NCBI GenBank assembly: GCA_904420235.1
Contig: CAJFUS010000221.1
Coordinates: 1 to 10,967, forward strand
Source of the DNA: Candidatus Neoanaerotignum tabaqchaliae
GTDB taxonomy: Bacteria; Bacillota; Clostridia; Lachnospirales; Anaerotignaceae
Length of the DNA: 10,967 nucleotides
Direction of reading: 5' to 3'
Part shown: positions 1 through 7,134 of the stretch, one piece after another
Numbering within the stretch: the first letter of the stretch is position 1
Layout: every line of letters starts with the position of its first letter
Made by a program: the position numbers and the translations under genes
The notes under the pieces: model-generated
What the model saw: the letters and a program-made list of their open reading frames with translations, nothing else
Databases searched by the model: none
What the model was told of the DNA's origin: nothing

Positions 1-143
1 GAAAAAAGCCTTGAAAGTTTTTTATCCTCTTTTGCCATTTCACAGGAGTATTCCCTGAAATCTCGCACAAGCTCTGTTGAGTTTTGCCACGCCCTTAAAA
101 CATGGTCTCTGTTTGTTATTAAAAATCCATTTTTGTCGTCCAT
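1..143 (-). CDS. Unrecognised protein, N-terminal 47 residues only
   Basis: The reading frame starts at an ATG (143-141) and runs off the left edge of the window, so only the first 47 residues are visible. It begins MDDKNGFLITNRDH and ends EDKKLSRLF. A textbook AGGAGG ribosome-binding site lies at 158-153, nine bases before the ATG, which makes this start convincing. The visible part is hydrophilic, rich in charged residues and probably helical. It has no signal peptide, membrane segment or motif I can name. The helix-like pattern with spaced Glu residues (FREYSCEMAKED) could suit a ferritin-like four-helix protein, but that is a guess from a fragment. The gene is divergent from the phosphoribosyltransferase gene, with a 427 bp gap between them. 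Confidence 0.72.
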   Translation of the reverse strand, partial: MDDKNGFLITNRDHVLRAWQNSTELVRDFREYSCEMAKEDKKLSRLF

Positions 144-570
144 AAAAATATGCCTCCTAAAAATTTATATTGTTAAACTGGCTTTTATTTAACCAAGATA
201 AAACTTTTAATAAATATAGGCCCTAAAATTCAATCAATAAAATATGAACATGACATTTTCACTTGAAAATTTTCTATGAAAATATTATCACTCAAACGTC
301 AAAAACTATTCATGTAAAAGACCTCATTTAAAACTTAATTAATATTTGGCGGATATGGCATTATTTTTAAGAAATTTTTCAGACCTTAATGTTACAATTT
401 TTACAAGGGCATTAAAAGCTTATTTTTATAATTTAATATTCCCATGATTTATTAATATATAATATATAAAAATAAGTCAATTCTTCATAAACCGTTCAAC
501 GGGATTGATTGAAGATGAAATTCCTGCTATACTTAAAAACAAATATATTAATTTGCTGAAAGGAGAAACC
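144..570. other. AT-rich divergent intergenic region
   Basis: This 427 bp gap separates two divergently transcribed genes and should hold both promoters. It is too AT-rich to pick them reliably. A TATAAT hexamer at 458-463 is a possible -10 box for the plus-strand gene, but no good -35 box stands 16-18 bases before it. ATTTTC and GAAAAT units alternate at 255-283, giving two overlapping short hairpins. They could be an operator or simply chance in AT-rich DNA. I see no purine riboswitch and no tRNA. Confidence 0.4.
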
Positions 571-1179
571 ATGGATAATAAATACTTCGACTTTGAAATA
601 TTCGGTGTAAAAAGAAAGCTCCCTTTTGTAAAAATTAAAAACGGCTTAGCATTGGCCAGTTTCGTATGTCTTTCCGACACAGAGCTTGTTCAGGCTACTG
701 CTCCAGAGCTGGTAAAGCGACTGCCGCCGGTTGACTATCTTATGACAGCAGAGGCTAAAGGAATAGCCCTTACATACGAAATGTCGCGCCTTATGGGAAT
801 GAATGAATTTATTGTAGCCAGAAAAAGCCGTAAACCTTACATGCAAAACCCCATAGGCTGCACATTAAATTCCGTAACTACCCAATCACAGCAGAGCCTA
901 TATTTAAACGGTGTTGACGCGGAAAAAATACGAGGAAAAAGAGTCGCTCTTATTGACGATGTAATAGCCACCGGCGAGTCCATAGGCGCCATAGAAACCC
1001 TTGCCAAAAAAGCCGGAGCCATTGTTGCCGCCAAAGCGGCTATACTGGCGGAGCTGGAAACGGCAAAGCGAAATGACGTTATATTTTTAAAAGAGCACTA
1101 TGTGTTTAAGCCTATGGAAGACGGCAGCTTTGAACCTATTTATACAATGGAGGAATATGAAAAACAAATAAAACTGTAA
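571..1179 (+). CDS. Adenine/xanthine-type phosphoribosyltransferase
   Basis: This 202-residue cytosolic protein is a type I phosphoribosyltransferase, the family that joins a purine base to PRPP to give a nucleotide and pyrophosphate. The diagnostic PRPP-binding loop VALIDDVIATGES lies at residues 125-137, with the paired acidic residues D129 and D130 followed by ATGES. The segment TAEAKGIAL (59-67) followed by FIVARKSRKPYM (80-91) matches the layout of adenine phosphoribosyltransferases, where a similar Arg-Lys stretch follows the first core helix. The C-terminal tail VFKPMEDGSFEPI is also typical of that group. It is longer than the usual 170-180 residue Apt, so the base may be adenine, xanthine or another purine. 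I therefore give no gene symbol. The start is the ATG at 571, with AAGGAGA at 560-566. An upstream in-frame TTG at 505 would extend the protein by 22 residues but has no comparable ribosome-binding site. It is the only plus-strand gene in the window. Confidence 0.88.
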   Translation: MDNKYFDFEIFGVKRKLPFVKIKNGLALASFVCLSDTELVQATAPELVKRLPPVDYLMTAEAKGIALTYEMSRLMGMNEFIVARKSRKPYMQNPIGCTLNSVTTQSQQSLYLNGVDAEKIRGKRVALIDDVIATGESIGAIETLAKKAGAIVAAKAAILAELETAKRNDVIFLKEHYVFKPMEDGSFEPIYTMEEYEKQIKL

Positions 1180-1191
1180 TTTGTTTTTTAA

Positions 1192-1246
1192 TACTTTTTC
1201 CATATTGTACTGACGCACATCGCGGGCGGTATAATATGGAAAAGTA
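1192..1246. repeat. Palindrome with AT-rich stem and GC-rich loop
   Basis: The arms at 1196-1210 (TTTTCCATATTGTAC) and 1229-1243 (GTATAATATGGAAAA) pair over 15 positions with a single G-T wobble. TAC (1192-1194) and GTA (1244-1246) extend the stem past one unpaired T. The 18-base loop (1211-1228) has 13 G or C bases, the reverse of an ordinary intrinsic terminator, and contains its own small CGC/GCG stem at 1214-1216 and 1222-1224. It begins 12 bases after the phosphoribosyltransferase stop codon, so it may end or protect that transcript. No clean T-run follows the right arm. A dispersed palindromic repeat is the other possibility. Confidence 0.6.
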
Positions 1247-1345
1247 AAATATTTCTATAATCTTATTTAAGTTTAATATGGACACTGCAATTTAAAAAAA
1301 TAACATACTCACTTTTTCTCTTTGTATACATTGATTTGTTTAATG

Positions 1346-1380
1346 CAAAAATATAAAAGGCCGTCTCAAAAGCGGCCTTT
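1346..1380 (-). terminator. Intrinsic terminator of the ABC importer operon
   Basis: AAAGGCCG (1356-1363) and CGGCCTTT (1373-1380) form a perfect 8 bp GC-rich stem around a 9-base loop. Read on the minus strand, the stem runs into TTTTATATTTTTG, a good U-tract, about 150 bases after the last importer gene stops at 1530. On the plus strand it is followed by only a short T-run, so it could weakly stop transcription from the phosphoribosyltransferase side as well. Nothing else was seen in 1247-1529. Confidence 0.8.
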
Positions 1381-1529
1381 CAATATTTTAAGGGGAATAC
1401 GCAAATTGTTTAAACTGATGTTTAACAATAAATTTCAGCTACTTTATTAATTTATATAATTATGGCAATAAAACAAGACGGAATCATTTCCTAATAAAAC
1501 TAATTGTATTTCTTACCTTTTTTATAAAT

Positions 1530-2300
1530 TTATAAACTGCTTTCAATGGCGGCGTCTGCCAAAATTTTTGTATAAGATGATTTTGGCGAAAAAATCACTT
1601 CGTCAGGGGTTCCTTCCTCAACAATTTTCCCCTCGCTCATAACCAACACCCTGTCGCAAAAAGACTGAACAAGGGCTAAATTATGGCAAATAAAAATATA
1701 AGAAAGATTGTTTTTGTTTTTTAAATCCGTCAAAAGTTCCATAATTTGCTTCTGCACCGTAACATCAAGGGCACTTGTGGCCTCATCGCAAACTAAAATT
1801 TTAGGCTGTGCTGCCAAAGCTCTGGCTATGGCTGCTCTTTGGCACTGCCCGCCGCTTACCTCGTGCGGATACTTTTTTAAAAACTCGCCGTTAAGCCCGC
1901 ACTCTTCCAACAAATATTCCGCTCTTTTTTTCGCCTCGCCGCCTGCCATTCCAAGGTTTCTAAGGCTTTCGCATATACTGTATCCAAGGGTCTTTCTTGG
2001 GTTAAAGGACCCCTCAGCAGATTGAAATATCATTTGAATAGCGCCGTAAACTTTTCTAAGGTTTTTCCCGCTAAAATTTGTTATGTCCTCACCGTATAAA
2101 TAAATTTTTCCATCCGATACGTCCGTAAGACGCAAAAGCATTCTGGCAATAGTACTTTTTCCGCTGCCGGACTCGCCTACAATGCCTAAAGATTCTCCCT
2201 TTTCAAGCTTAAAGCTTACGCTGTCCACAGCAGTAAAATATGACTTATTTTGAGTTTTAAATACTTTCGTTAAATTTTCAGCTTCCAAAATATATTCCAT
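1530..2300 (-). CDS. ABC importer ATPase 2 (NikE/DppF-like)
   Basis: This 256-residue cytoplasmic ATP-binding subunit powers a nickel/peptide-family importer as one half of an ATPase heterodimer. It carries all nucleotide-binding elements: Walker A GESGSGKST at residues 42-50, Q-loop glutamine at 93, signature VSGGQ at 148-152, Walker B ILVCDEA at 168-174 with catalytic E173, and switch H206. It ends soon after the segment SSYTKILADA. It therefore lacks the longer C-terminal extension of the roughly 330-residue OppF/DppF proteins and matches NikE in size. The ATG at 2300 immediately follows the TAA of the upstream ATPase gene with no gap, and its GGAGGG ribosome-binding site lies inside that gene, so translation is probably coupled. 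It is the last gene of the operon, followed by a terminator. The family is certain; the substrate is not. Confidence 0.93.
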   Translation of the reverse strand: MEYILEAENLTKVFKTQNKSYFTAVDSVSFKLEKGESLGIVGESGSGKSTIARMLLRLTDVSDGKIYLYGEDITNFSGKNLRKVYGAIQMIFQSAEGSFNPRKTLGYSICESLRNLGMAGGEAKKRAEYLLEECGLNGEFLKKYPHEVSGGQCQRAAIARALAAQPKILVCDEATSALDVTVQKQIMELLTDLKNKNNLSYIFICHNLALVQSFCDRVLVMSEGKIVEEGTPDEVIFSPKSSYTKILADAAIESSL

Positions 2301-3083
2301 TTAAGCCCTCCGCAGCCTTGGTACCGCCGATAACAGTTGCTTGGTATATTCCTTTTCGGGGCTTTGCAAAATTTGCTTTGCCTCGCCGCACTCCACAAGA
2401 CAACCGTCTTTTAAAACCAAAATCGTATCCGCCATTGCCGAAACCACACCAATATCGTGGGTTACCAAAATAATAGACGTTCCAAATAAATCCCGAAGCA
2501 GAAGCAACTCTTTCACTACCTGCCTTTGAACGGCAATGTCCAAAGCACTGGTAGGCTCGTCGGACAATAAAATCATTGGCTTCATAATCATGGCCGCCGC
2601 TATGCCTACCCTCTGATTCATTCCGCCCGAAAGTTCAAAAGGATAGCTGTCCCAAATTCTTTTTCCGTCTTTAAAATTAAGCTTGTCAAACAATTCCAGC
2701 GCCTTATCCATTGCTTCGGCCTTAGTAATTTTATTATGGGACAGCATGCTTTCATAAATTTGACTGCCTATTGTGCGTATTGGGCAAAACGACGCTCCGG
2801 AGTCCTGAAAAATCATACCAATTTTGGCGCCCCTTATTTTCTGCATTTCCTTTTCCGGTAAATCTGGAATATCCATTCCCTGAAACCATATATCACCTTT
2901 TGTAACGGTTCCGGTTTTATCAAGCAGACCAATTGCCGCCTTTAAAAGCGTGCTTTTCCCACTGCCGGACTCACCTACAATGCCTATAATCTCTCCGCTG
3001 TGAAGTTTAAAGCTTATGTCGTGCACAGTCGGCCTGCCGTTAAAGCTTATCTCAACAGACTGATATGTTAATAATTCCTCCAC
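2301..3083 (-). CDS. ABC importer ATPase 1 (NikD/DppD-like)
   Basis: This 260-residue cytoplasmic ATPase is the partner of the one encoded directly downstream. Walker A GESGSGKST is at residues 37-45, the Q-loop glutamine at 93, the signature LSGGM at 151-155, Walker B ILLSDEP at 171-177 with E176, and switch H209. The C-terminus stops at QLLSAVPRLRRA, only the beginning of the extension that full-length OppD/DppD proteins carry. The size therefore resembles NikD. The start is a GTG (3083-3081), with AGGGAG at 3099-3094 ten bases upstream. An ATG at 3091 sits only two bases from that site and opens a seven-codon dead-end frame, so GTG is the better choice. The gene begins 27 bases after the binding-protein gene stops, in the same operon. 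Confidence 0.92.
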   Translation of the reverse strand: MEELLTYQSVEISFNGRPTVHDISFKLHSGEIIGIVGESGSGKSTLLKAAIGLLDKTGTVTKGDIWFQGMDIPDLPEKEMQKIRGAKIGMIFQDSGASFCPIRTIGSQIYESMLSHNKITKAEAMDKALELFDKLNFKDGKRIWDSYPFELSGGMNQRVGIAAAMIMKPMILLSDEPTSALDIAVQRQVVKELLLLRDLFGTSIILVTHDIGVVSAMADTILVLKDGCLVECGEAKQILQSPEKEYTKQLLSAVPRLRRA

Positions 3084-3110
3084 GCTGACATCTCTCCCTA
3101 ATAACTTGGC

Positions 3111-4691
3111 CTACTTCGCCGGAGCAAGTTCAGCCGTAATTTCATAAAAATCACACGGATGAGCGCTTAATCCCGTAATTGTCGATTTGCTTATCATGCT
3201 CATTTTAAGATGAGAACAAAATACATAGGCGTCATCGTCCAAAATAGTTTGCTGCATTTCAACCGCAATCTCACCGCGACGGTCCGCGTCAAATGTTCCG
3301 GCAAGTTCCGACGCCAACGTCTCTAACTTATCGCTGTGATAGCTTCCGTCATTTGCCACAGAGCTGTCCAAACAGTGGGTGGTAAAGAAATATTCAGGGT
3401 CTCCCGTAGGCGCTGTAACCATTGCGCTGGCGTACACGTCCCAAGCGGATTTATCCGATACAACATTTGCTATATCTGCGGTGCAGTTTATAACAACCTC
3501 TATGCCAATGTTACCCAGTGTTGCCTGAACGGCTTCCGCAAGCAGCGGAAGTTCCTGACGGCTTGGATATGTACACCAGCGTATTGTTAATTTTTGCCCG
3601 TTCTTTTCCCTTATTCCGTCTCCGTCGCTGTCTGTCCAACCGGCTTCCTCAAGCAAAGCCATGGCTTCTTCCGGATTATACGTTTCGTCGGTTACAGCGT
3701 CGCCACCAAAAGAGAATGTATCCGGATAAACCCCGACGGCAGGATAACCGTTGCCGTCTAAAAGCCTGTTCACAAAGCCCTCCTTATCAATACCCATAGC
3801 TATGGCCTTTCTTACGGCTTGGTCTTTAATAATCTCACTTTCATAATTCATTGCGGCAAAGAAAGCTCTGCTTGTGGCGCAGCTTGAAAACGTATAATCC
3901 TCATTTTCAAAAAGCGGATAACTGGCGTAAGGCATTCCATAGGCGGCGTCAATCTCTCCGGACTGGAGGGCCATTGTTAATGTGTCGCCATCGGTAATTG
4001 TTATAACGTTGATATTGTCAAATCCCGGCTCTCCGTTCCAATAATTTTCGTTTTTAACAAGGTTAACCTCCTCGTCCGTCTCAAGGGATTCAGCTATATA
4101 AGGCCCTGTGCCGCACACAATCCCGTCTTCGGTTATTCCCGCTTCCATATCTATAATACAGCCGTAAGGGTCGCTTAAATAGTTAAGCAGTGTGGCCTTA
4201 GGCTCGGTTGTTTTAATTGTTACTGTCTGTCCCTCAGCGGTAATTGTGTCAATCATAAGGTCGCCTCTCGCCCTGTCGTGATTCTCAACCAAATGCTCCA
4301 GACATTCTTTTACTGCCTGCCCGTCTAAGTTTCTTCCGCTTGAGAATGCTACATTGTCCCGCAAAATTATCTTCCAAGTAAGTTCGTCAACAAGCTCATA
4401 ATCTGTTGCCAGCCAAGGCTCAATTTCCATTGTGTCCGAATAGCGGAACAGTGTCTCTCCAACGCCATAACGTATACAAGCCCAGCCGGAATAGCTGTTG
4501 TGAGGATTAATGTCAGGTTCGCCGTTTTCGGCGTTAAATGTTGTGTCTCCAAGAACAAACGTGGTTCCGCTATATTCTGAGCTTCCTGTGTTTGTGGTTT
4601 TTGATTCACTGTTTCCAGAGGAACATCCTGTTATAACTGCCATGGCAATAAATAAGGAAACTATCAAGCATAAAATATTTGTTTTTCTCAT
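3111..4691 (-). CDS. Lipoprotein substrate-binding protein, SBP family 5
   Basis: This 526-residue extracellular lipoprotein captures the substrate for the importer. A lysine/arginine-led hydrophobic signal peptide ends in the lipobox VITGC, so lipid would attach to C23, followed by a Ser/Thr/Gly-rich linker. The mature part has the family 5 pattern: WLATDYEL and LRDNVAFSSG around 93-119, CGTGPY at 193-198, NENYW at 214-218, AVRKAIAMGIDKE at 292-304, and GWTDSDGDGIREKNG at 351-365. Family 5 proteins bind peptides, nickel chelates, opine-type metallophores or glycans. The segments LFRYSDTMEIEPWLA and IREKNGQ are reminiscent of NikA, though this is recall without alignment. The ATG at 4691 is preceded by AAGGGGA. 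The gene lies between the permease and ATPase genes, an order unlike E. coli nikABCDE, where it comes first. The substrate is unproven. Confidence 0.9.
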   Translation of the reverse strand: MRKTNILCLIVSLFIAMAVITGCSSGNSESKTTNTGSSEYSGTTFVLGDTTFNAENGEPDINPHNSYSGWACIRYGVGETLFRYSDTMEIEPWLATDYELVDELTWKIILRDNVAFSSGRNLDGQAVKECLEHLVENHDRARGDLMIDTITAEGQTVTIKTTEPKATLLNYLSDPYGCIIDMEAGITEDGIVCGTGPYIAESLETDEEVNLVKNENYWNGEPGFDNINVITITDGDTLTMALQSGEIDAAYGMPYASYPLFENEDYTFSSCATSRAFFAAMNYESEIIKDQAVRKAIAMGIDKEGFVNRLLDGNGYPAVGVYPDTFSFGGDAVTDETYNPEEAMALLEEAGWTDSDGDGIREKNGQKLTIRWCTYPSRQELPLLAEAVQATLGNIGIEVVINCTADIANVVSDKSAWDVYASAMVTAPTGDPEYFFTTHCLDSSVANDGSYHSDKLETLASELAGTFDADRRGEIAVEMQQTILDDDAYVFCSHLKMSMISKSTITGLSAHPCDFYEITAELAPAK

Positions 4692-4738
4692 AAAAAATCC
4701 CCTTGCTGTTTTTTAATAAACTTTTATATAAAAATCTA

Positions 4739-5593
4739 TCACTTGCCGCTGTTGCGAGGGTCTAAATAATCCCGCACAGTGTCGCCAAGCAGATTAAAAA
4801 CGGCAACCGCCAAAAAAATGGCTATTCCTGGACTTATAATTACCCATGGGTATGTTTGAAGCATGCTTCGCCCACTGCTCATCATATTTCCAAGCTCTGC
4901 GGTTGGCGGCTGCGCCCCAAGGCCAAGAAAAGAAAGTCCGGCTAATTCCATCATCATTGTGCCAATGTCAAGCATTGCCGTAACAAGTATTGGCCCAAAA
5001 ATATTCGGCAAAATATGGCGCGTAATAATTTCAACAGAGGTGTCTCCGGAAAGCCTTGCCGCAAAAACATAATCGCTGTTTTTAAGAGATAATGTTTGGC
5101 TGCGGGCTATTCTTGCATACTTTGGCCAGCTTACAACTGCCAAAGCTATAATGGCGTTTCGCAGCCCGCCGTTCAAAAGTGCCGCTATTGCCAAAGCGAA
5201 AACCAATCCTGGGAATGCCAAACAAACGTCTGATACTCTCATAATAAGGGCGTCTGTTTTACCGCCGAAATATCCGCACAATACGCCTGCCGCCGTTCCA
5301 AACAGTGTTATAATGGCAACCAGCAAAAGCGTTGAAAGCACGCTTGTTTGAAGCCCTATCAAAACTCTTGAAAGCATATCCCTTCCATAACGGTCCGTTC
5401 CGCAAATATGCGCCGCGCTTGGAGTTTCCAACGGCTCGAATATTTGTGCGTTTGGATTATAAGGACAAAGCTGATTAGCAAAAACAACTGCAAGCATCAG
5501 CAAAGCCGTTAAAATTATAAAAAACAGCAGCTTATGCTTTGTGTAATTTTTTTGAATCTTCGGTTTTCTAACTGTTACATTCTGCGGATTCAT
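4739..5593 (-). CDS. ABC importer permease 2 (NikC/DppC-like)
   Basis: This 284-residue integral membrane subunit forms half of the translocation channel. After a basic, cytoplasmic N-terminus and a first membrane segment (about 22-40), it has the typical GTDRYGRDMLSR motif at 65-76. Several further membrane segments follow. The EAA coupling loop DYVFAARLSG is at 174-183, followed by RHILPN, and contacts the ATPases. SFLGLGAQPPTAELGNMM at 221-238 and the C-terminal LGDTVRDYLDPR at 269-280 are hallmarks of the DppC/NikC/OppC family. Its ATG overlaps the stop codon of the upstream permease gene in an ATGA (5593-5590), indicating translational coupling, and a GGGGGTG ribosome-binding site lies just ahead. 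A 45-base gap separates it from the binding-protein gene. Confidence 0.94.
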   Translation of the reverse strand: MNPQNVTVRKPKIQKNYTKHKLLFFIILTALLMLAVVFANQLCPYNPNAQIFEPLETPSAAHICGTDRYGRDMLSRVLIGLQTSVLSTLLLVAIITLFGTAAGVLCGYFGGKTDALIMRVSDVCLAFPGLVFALAIAALLNGGLRNAIIALAVVSWPKYARIARSQTLSLKNSDYVFAARLSGDTSVEIITRHILPNIFGPILVTAMLDIGTMMMELAGLSFLGLGAQPPTAELGNMMSSGRSMLQTYPWVIISPGIAIFLAVAVFNLLGDTVRDYLDPRNSGK

Positions 5594-6534
5594 TTTTTAT
5601 CACCCCCAATACGGATTCGAGGGTCAAGCAAATGATAAGAGAGGTCGGTTATTAAATTTACGCAAACATAAATAATTGCCATCCACATTACATAAGCCTG
5701 AATTATTGGATAATCCCGCATATTAATGGCGTCCACAGCCAATTTCCCAACGCCGTCCCACATAAAAATTGATTCCACAATAGCAGTTCCCCCAAGAAGA
5801 CTGCCTATTGATAATGTCATGAGAGTTATTAGTGTAACAAACGAGGACTTAAGCACACTTTTTGTAAGGGTTACGCTAAACTTTACGCCTCTTGCCCTGG
5901 CCCCAACAACATAATCTTTGCTAAGCTCGTCCAAAACTGTTGCACGCACTTGACGCATATATTTAGCAGACATGGCGATAGACAGTGTAATGGCCGGCAA
6001 AACGGCGTTTTTAAGTGTAATATCACGGGAAATTACCGGAAAAATATTCAGTCGTATGGAAAAAAAATACATTAAAAGCAAAGCGGCGAAAAAATTGGGC
6101 ACACTGTTTCCAATAAAACTGCAAAATCTAATAAAGTAATCGGTAAACCGGTTTTGTTTTACCGCCGACAATATTCCAAGGGGAATTGACACAATTACTG
6201 TAAGCCCTATGGATAAAGCCGTAAGTAAAAGTGTTGCCGGAAGTTTTGATATAAACGTTGGAAAAACCTCTTTGTTTGATATATAGCTTACTCCCATATC
6301 GCCATGCAGAATGTTTATAAGCCATATAAAATATTGTGTTAAAAACGGCTTATCTAACCCGAGCTCGGCTCTGGCGTTTTCAATAACCTCCTTAGACATA
6401 ACCACACCTGTGTTTTGCATTTGCGCAAGAACAGCGTCGCTGCCCGCTAAACGCATCATTCCAAAAGACAAAAAAGTAATTACAAACAAAATTGGTATCA
6501 TTTGGAGCAGACGCTTTATTACATAGTTACTCAT
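5590..6534 (-). CDS. ABC importer permease 1 (NikB/DppB-like)
   Basis: This 314-residue integral membrane protein is the other half of the channel and the first gene of the operon. It starts with MSNYVIKRLLQMIP and a first membrane helix at about 9-28. It then has the family motif GDMGVSYISNKEV at 78-90, central membrane helices, and the EAA loop DYVVGARARGVKFS at 207-220. The conserved segment ESIFMWDGVGKLAVDAI follows at 254-270, and the C-terminus ends LLDPRIR. All of this fits DppB/NikB/OppB. The ATG at 6534 is chosen because GGAGGA (6546-6541) stands six bases before it. The in-frame TTG at 6537 is only three bases away. The stop codon overlaps the next gene by four bases. A strong promoter lies about 450 bases upstream, leaving a long leader. 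Confidence 0.94.
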   Translation of the reverse strand: MSNYVIKRLLQMIPILFVITFLSFGMMRLAGSDAVLAQMQNTGVVMSKEVIENARAELGLDKPFLTQYFIWLINILHGDMGVSYISNKEVFPTFISKLPATLLLTALSIGLTVIVSIPLGILSAVKQNRFTDYFIRFCSFIGNSVPNFFAALLLMYFFSIRLNIFPVISRDITLKNAVLPAITLSIAMSAKYMRQVRATVLDELSKDYVVGARARGVKFSVTLTKSVLKSSFVTLITLMTLSIGSLLGGTAIVESIFMWDGVGKLAVDAINMRDYPIIQAYVMWMAIIYVCVNLITDLSYHLLDPRIRIGGDKK

Positions 6535-6985
6535 CAAAAATCCTCCACATTTTATATTACTTTATGGTATGCGCAAAATGTTACTTTTCCCATTAAATTT
6601 CACACTAAATAACATTAATTTTGCCAACTCAATTTTAAACATTGATAAAATAGTTATAATTCTTATAAACTTATAAATAATTACAAAAAGTTAAATTTTA
6701 CGCTCCATTCTAAATATATTTTTCAAAATGGCTTATTTTCGCTTAAAACTAATTTGTAAGTTCTTAATCTTTGTGCCCAAATTCTTTTATACTCCGTAAT
6801 TTAAAAACCGCTTTTTGATATGAAAACTTTTCTCATATTTAATATTTTTCCAAAAAAAATCCACGAAAATAAATTTCACATTCATCGTAAAATTTACCTT
6901 CATGGTATTATTGCAAAAATATATTTCTTTAAATACATAAACTGACATATTTCTTATATGCCACTATCTTCTCTTCTATAACCGT
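6535..6985 (-). other. Long AT-rich leader of the importer operon
   Basis: This is the stretch between the inferred transcription start near 6985 and the first permease gene. It is very AT-rich and has no recognised gene. Near its 5' end, GACATAT (6944-6950) and ATATGCC (6956-6962) form a 7 bp hairpin with one G-T wobble and a 5-base loop. I see no GC-rich terminator, no T-box sequence and no known riboswitch core. A TTGGCA at 6631-6626 could be the -35 box of a second promoter, but no -10 box is well placed behind it. Confidence 0.4.
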
Positions 6986-6990
6986 AGTAT

Positions 6991-7019
6991 ATGATACCAA
7001 AAAAGCATTATTTTGTCAA
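6991..7019 (-). promoter_or_regulatory. Sigma-A promoter for the ABC importer operon
   Basis: On the minus strand a perfect TTGACA (-35, 7019-7014) is followed after exactly 17 bases by TATCAT (-10, 6996-6991), five of six matches to TATAAT. Transcription would begin near 6985 and run toward the permease gene at 6534. It lies beyond the glutamine synthetase terminator, so the importer has its own transcription unit. This is the best promoter match I found in the window. Confidence 0.78.
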
Positions 7020-7074
7020 CTAAATTTTTTAATTCCAATACAATTAATTATTGTTCCGAAGCAAATTTTTTTCA

Positions 7075-7119
7075 ACAAAAAACAACAAAACCGAACCAAT
7101 TCCAAAAGGAAAGGTTCGG
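7075..7119 (-). terminator. Intrinsic terminator of glnN
   Basis: CCGAACC (7091-7097) pairs with GGTTCGG (7113-7119), and TTCC/GGAA (7100-7103 and 7108-7111) continues the helix around an AAAA loop. On the minus strand the stem is followed by TTTTGTTGTTTTTTG, a strong U-tract. It lies 16 bases past the glutamine synthetase stop codon. Confidence 0.9.
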
Positions 7120-7134
7120 CTTTGATTTCATTTT

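Noticed and set aside
255..283. Alternating ATTTTC/GAAAAT units as an operator or CRISPR-like repeat
   Set aside because: The units are six bases long, AT-only except for one base, and confined to 29 bases. There are no spacers and no partner genes, and chance is likely in this composition.
144..570. Purine riboswitch before the phosphoribosyltransferase gene
   Set aside because: Purine genes in Firmicutes often have one, but neither the conserved junction bases nor a P1 helix with paired kissing loops could be found.
505..570. Upstream TTG start extending the phosphoribosyltransferase by 22 residues
   Set aside because: The ATG at 571 has an AAGGAGA site at good spacing, and the protein family begins near there. 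The extension lacks a comparable site.
3069..3091. ATG at 3091 as the start of the first ATPase gene
   Set aside because: It is out of frame with the ATPase and ends after seven codons. The ribosome-binding site is only two bases away from it but ten from the in-frame GTG.
6787..6903. 38-codon minus-strand open frame (starts MKVNFTMNVKF) in the importer leader
   Set aside because: It has no ribosome-binding site ahead of its ATG, its composition simply reflects AT-rich DNA, and it matches no family I know.
6535..6985. T-box leader for the importer operon
   Set aside because: No T-box consensus with a GGTGG-type antiterminator core and no terminator stem are visible in the leader.
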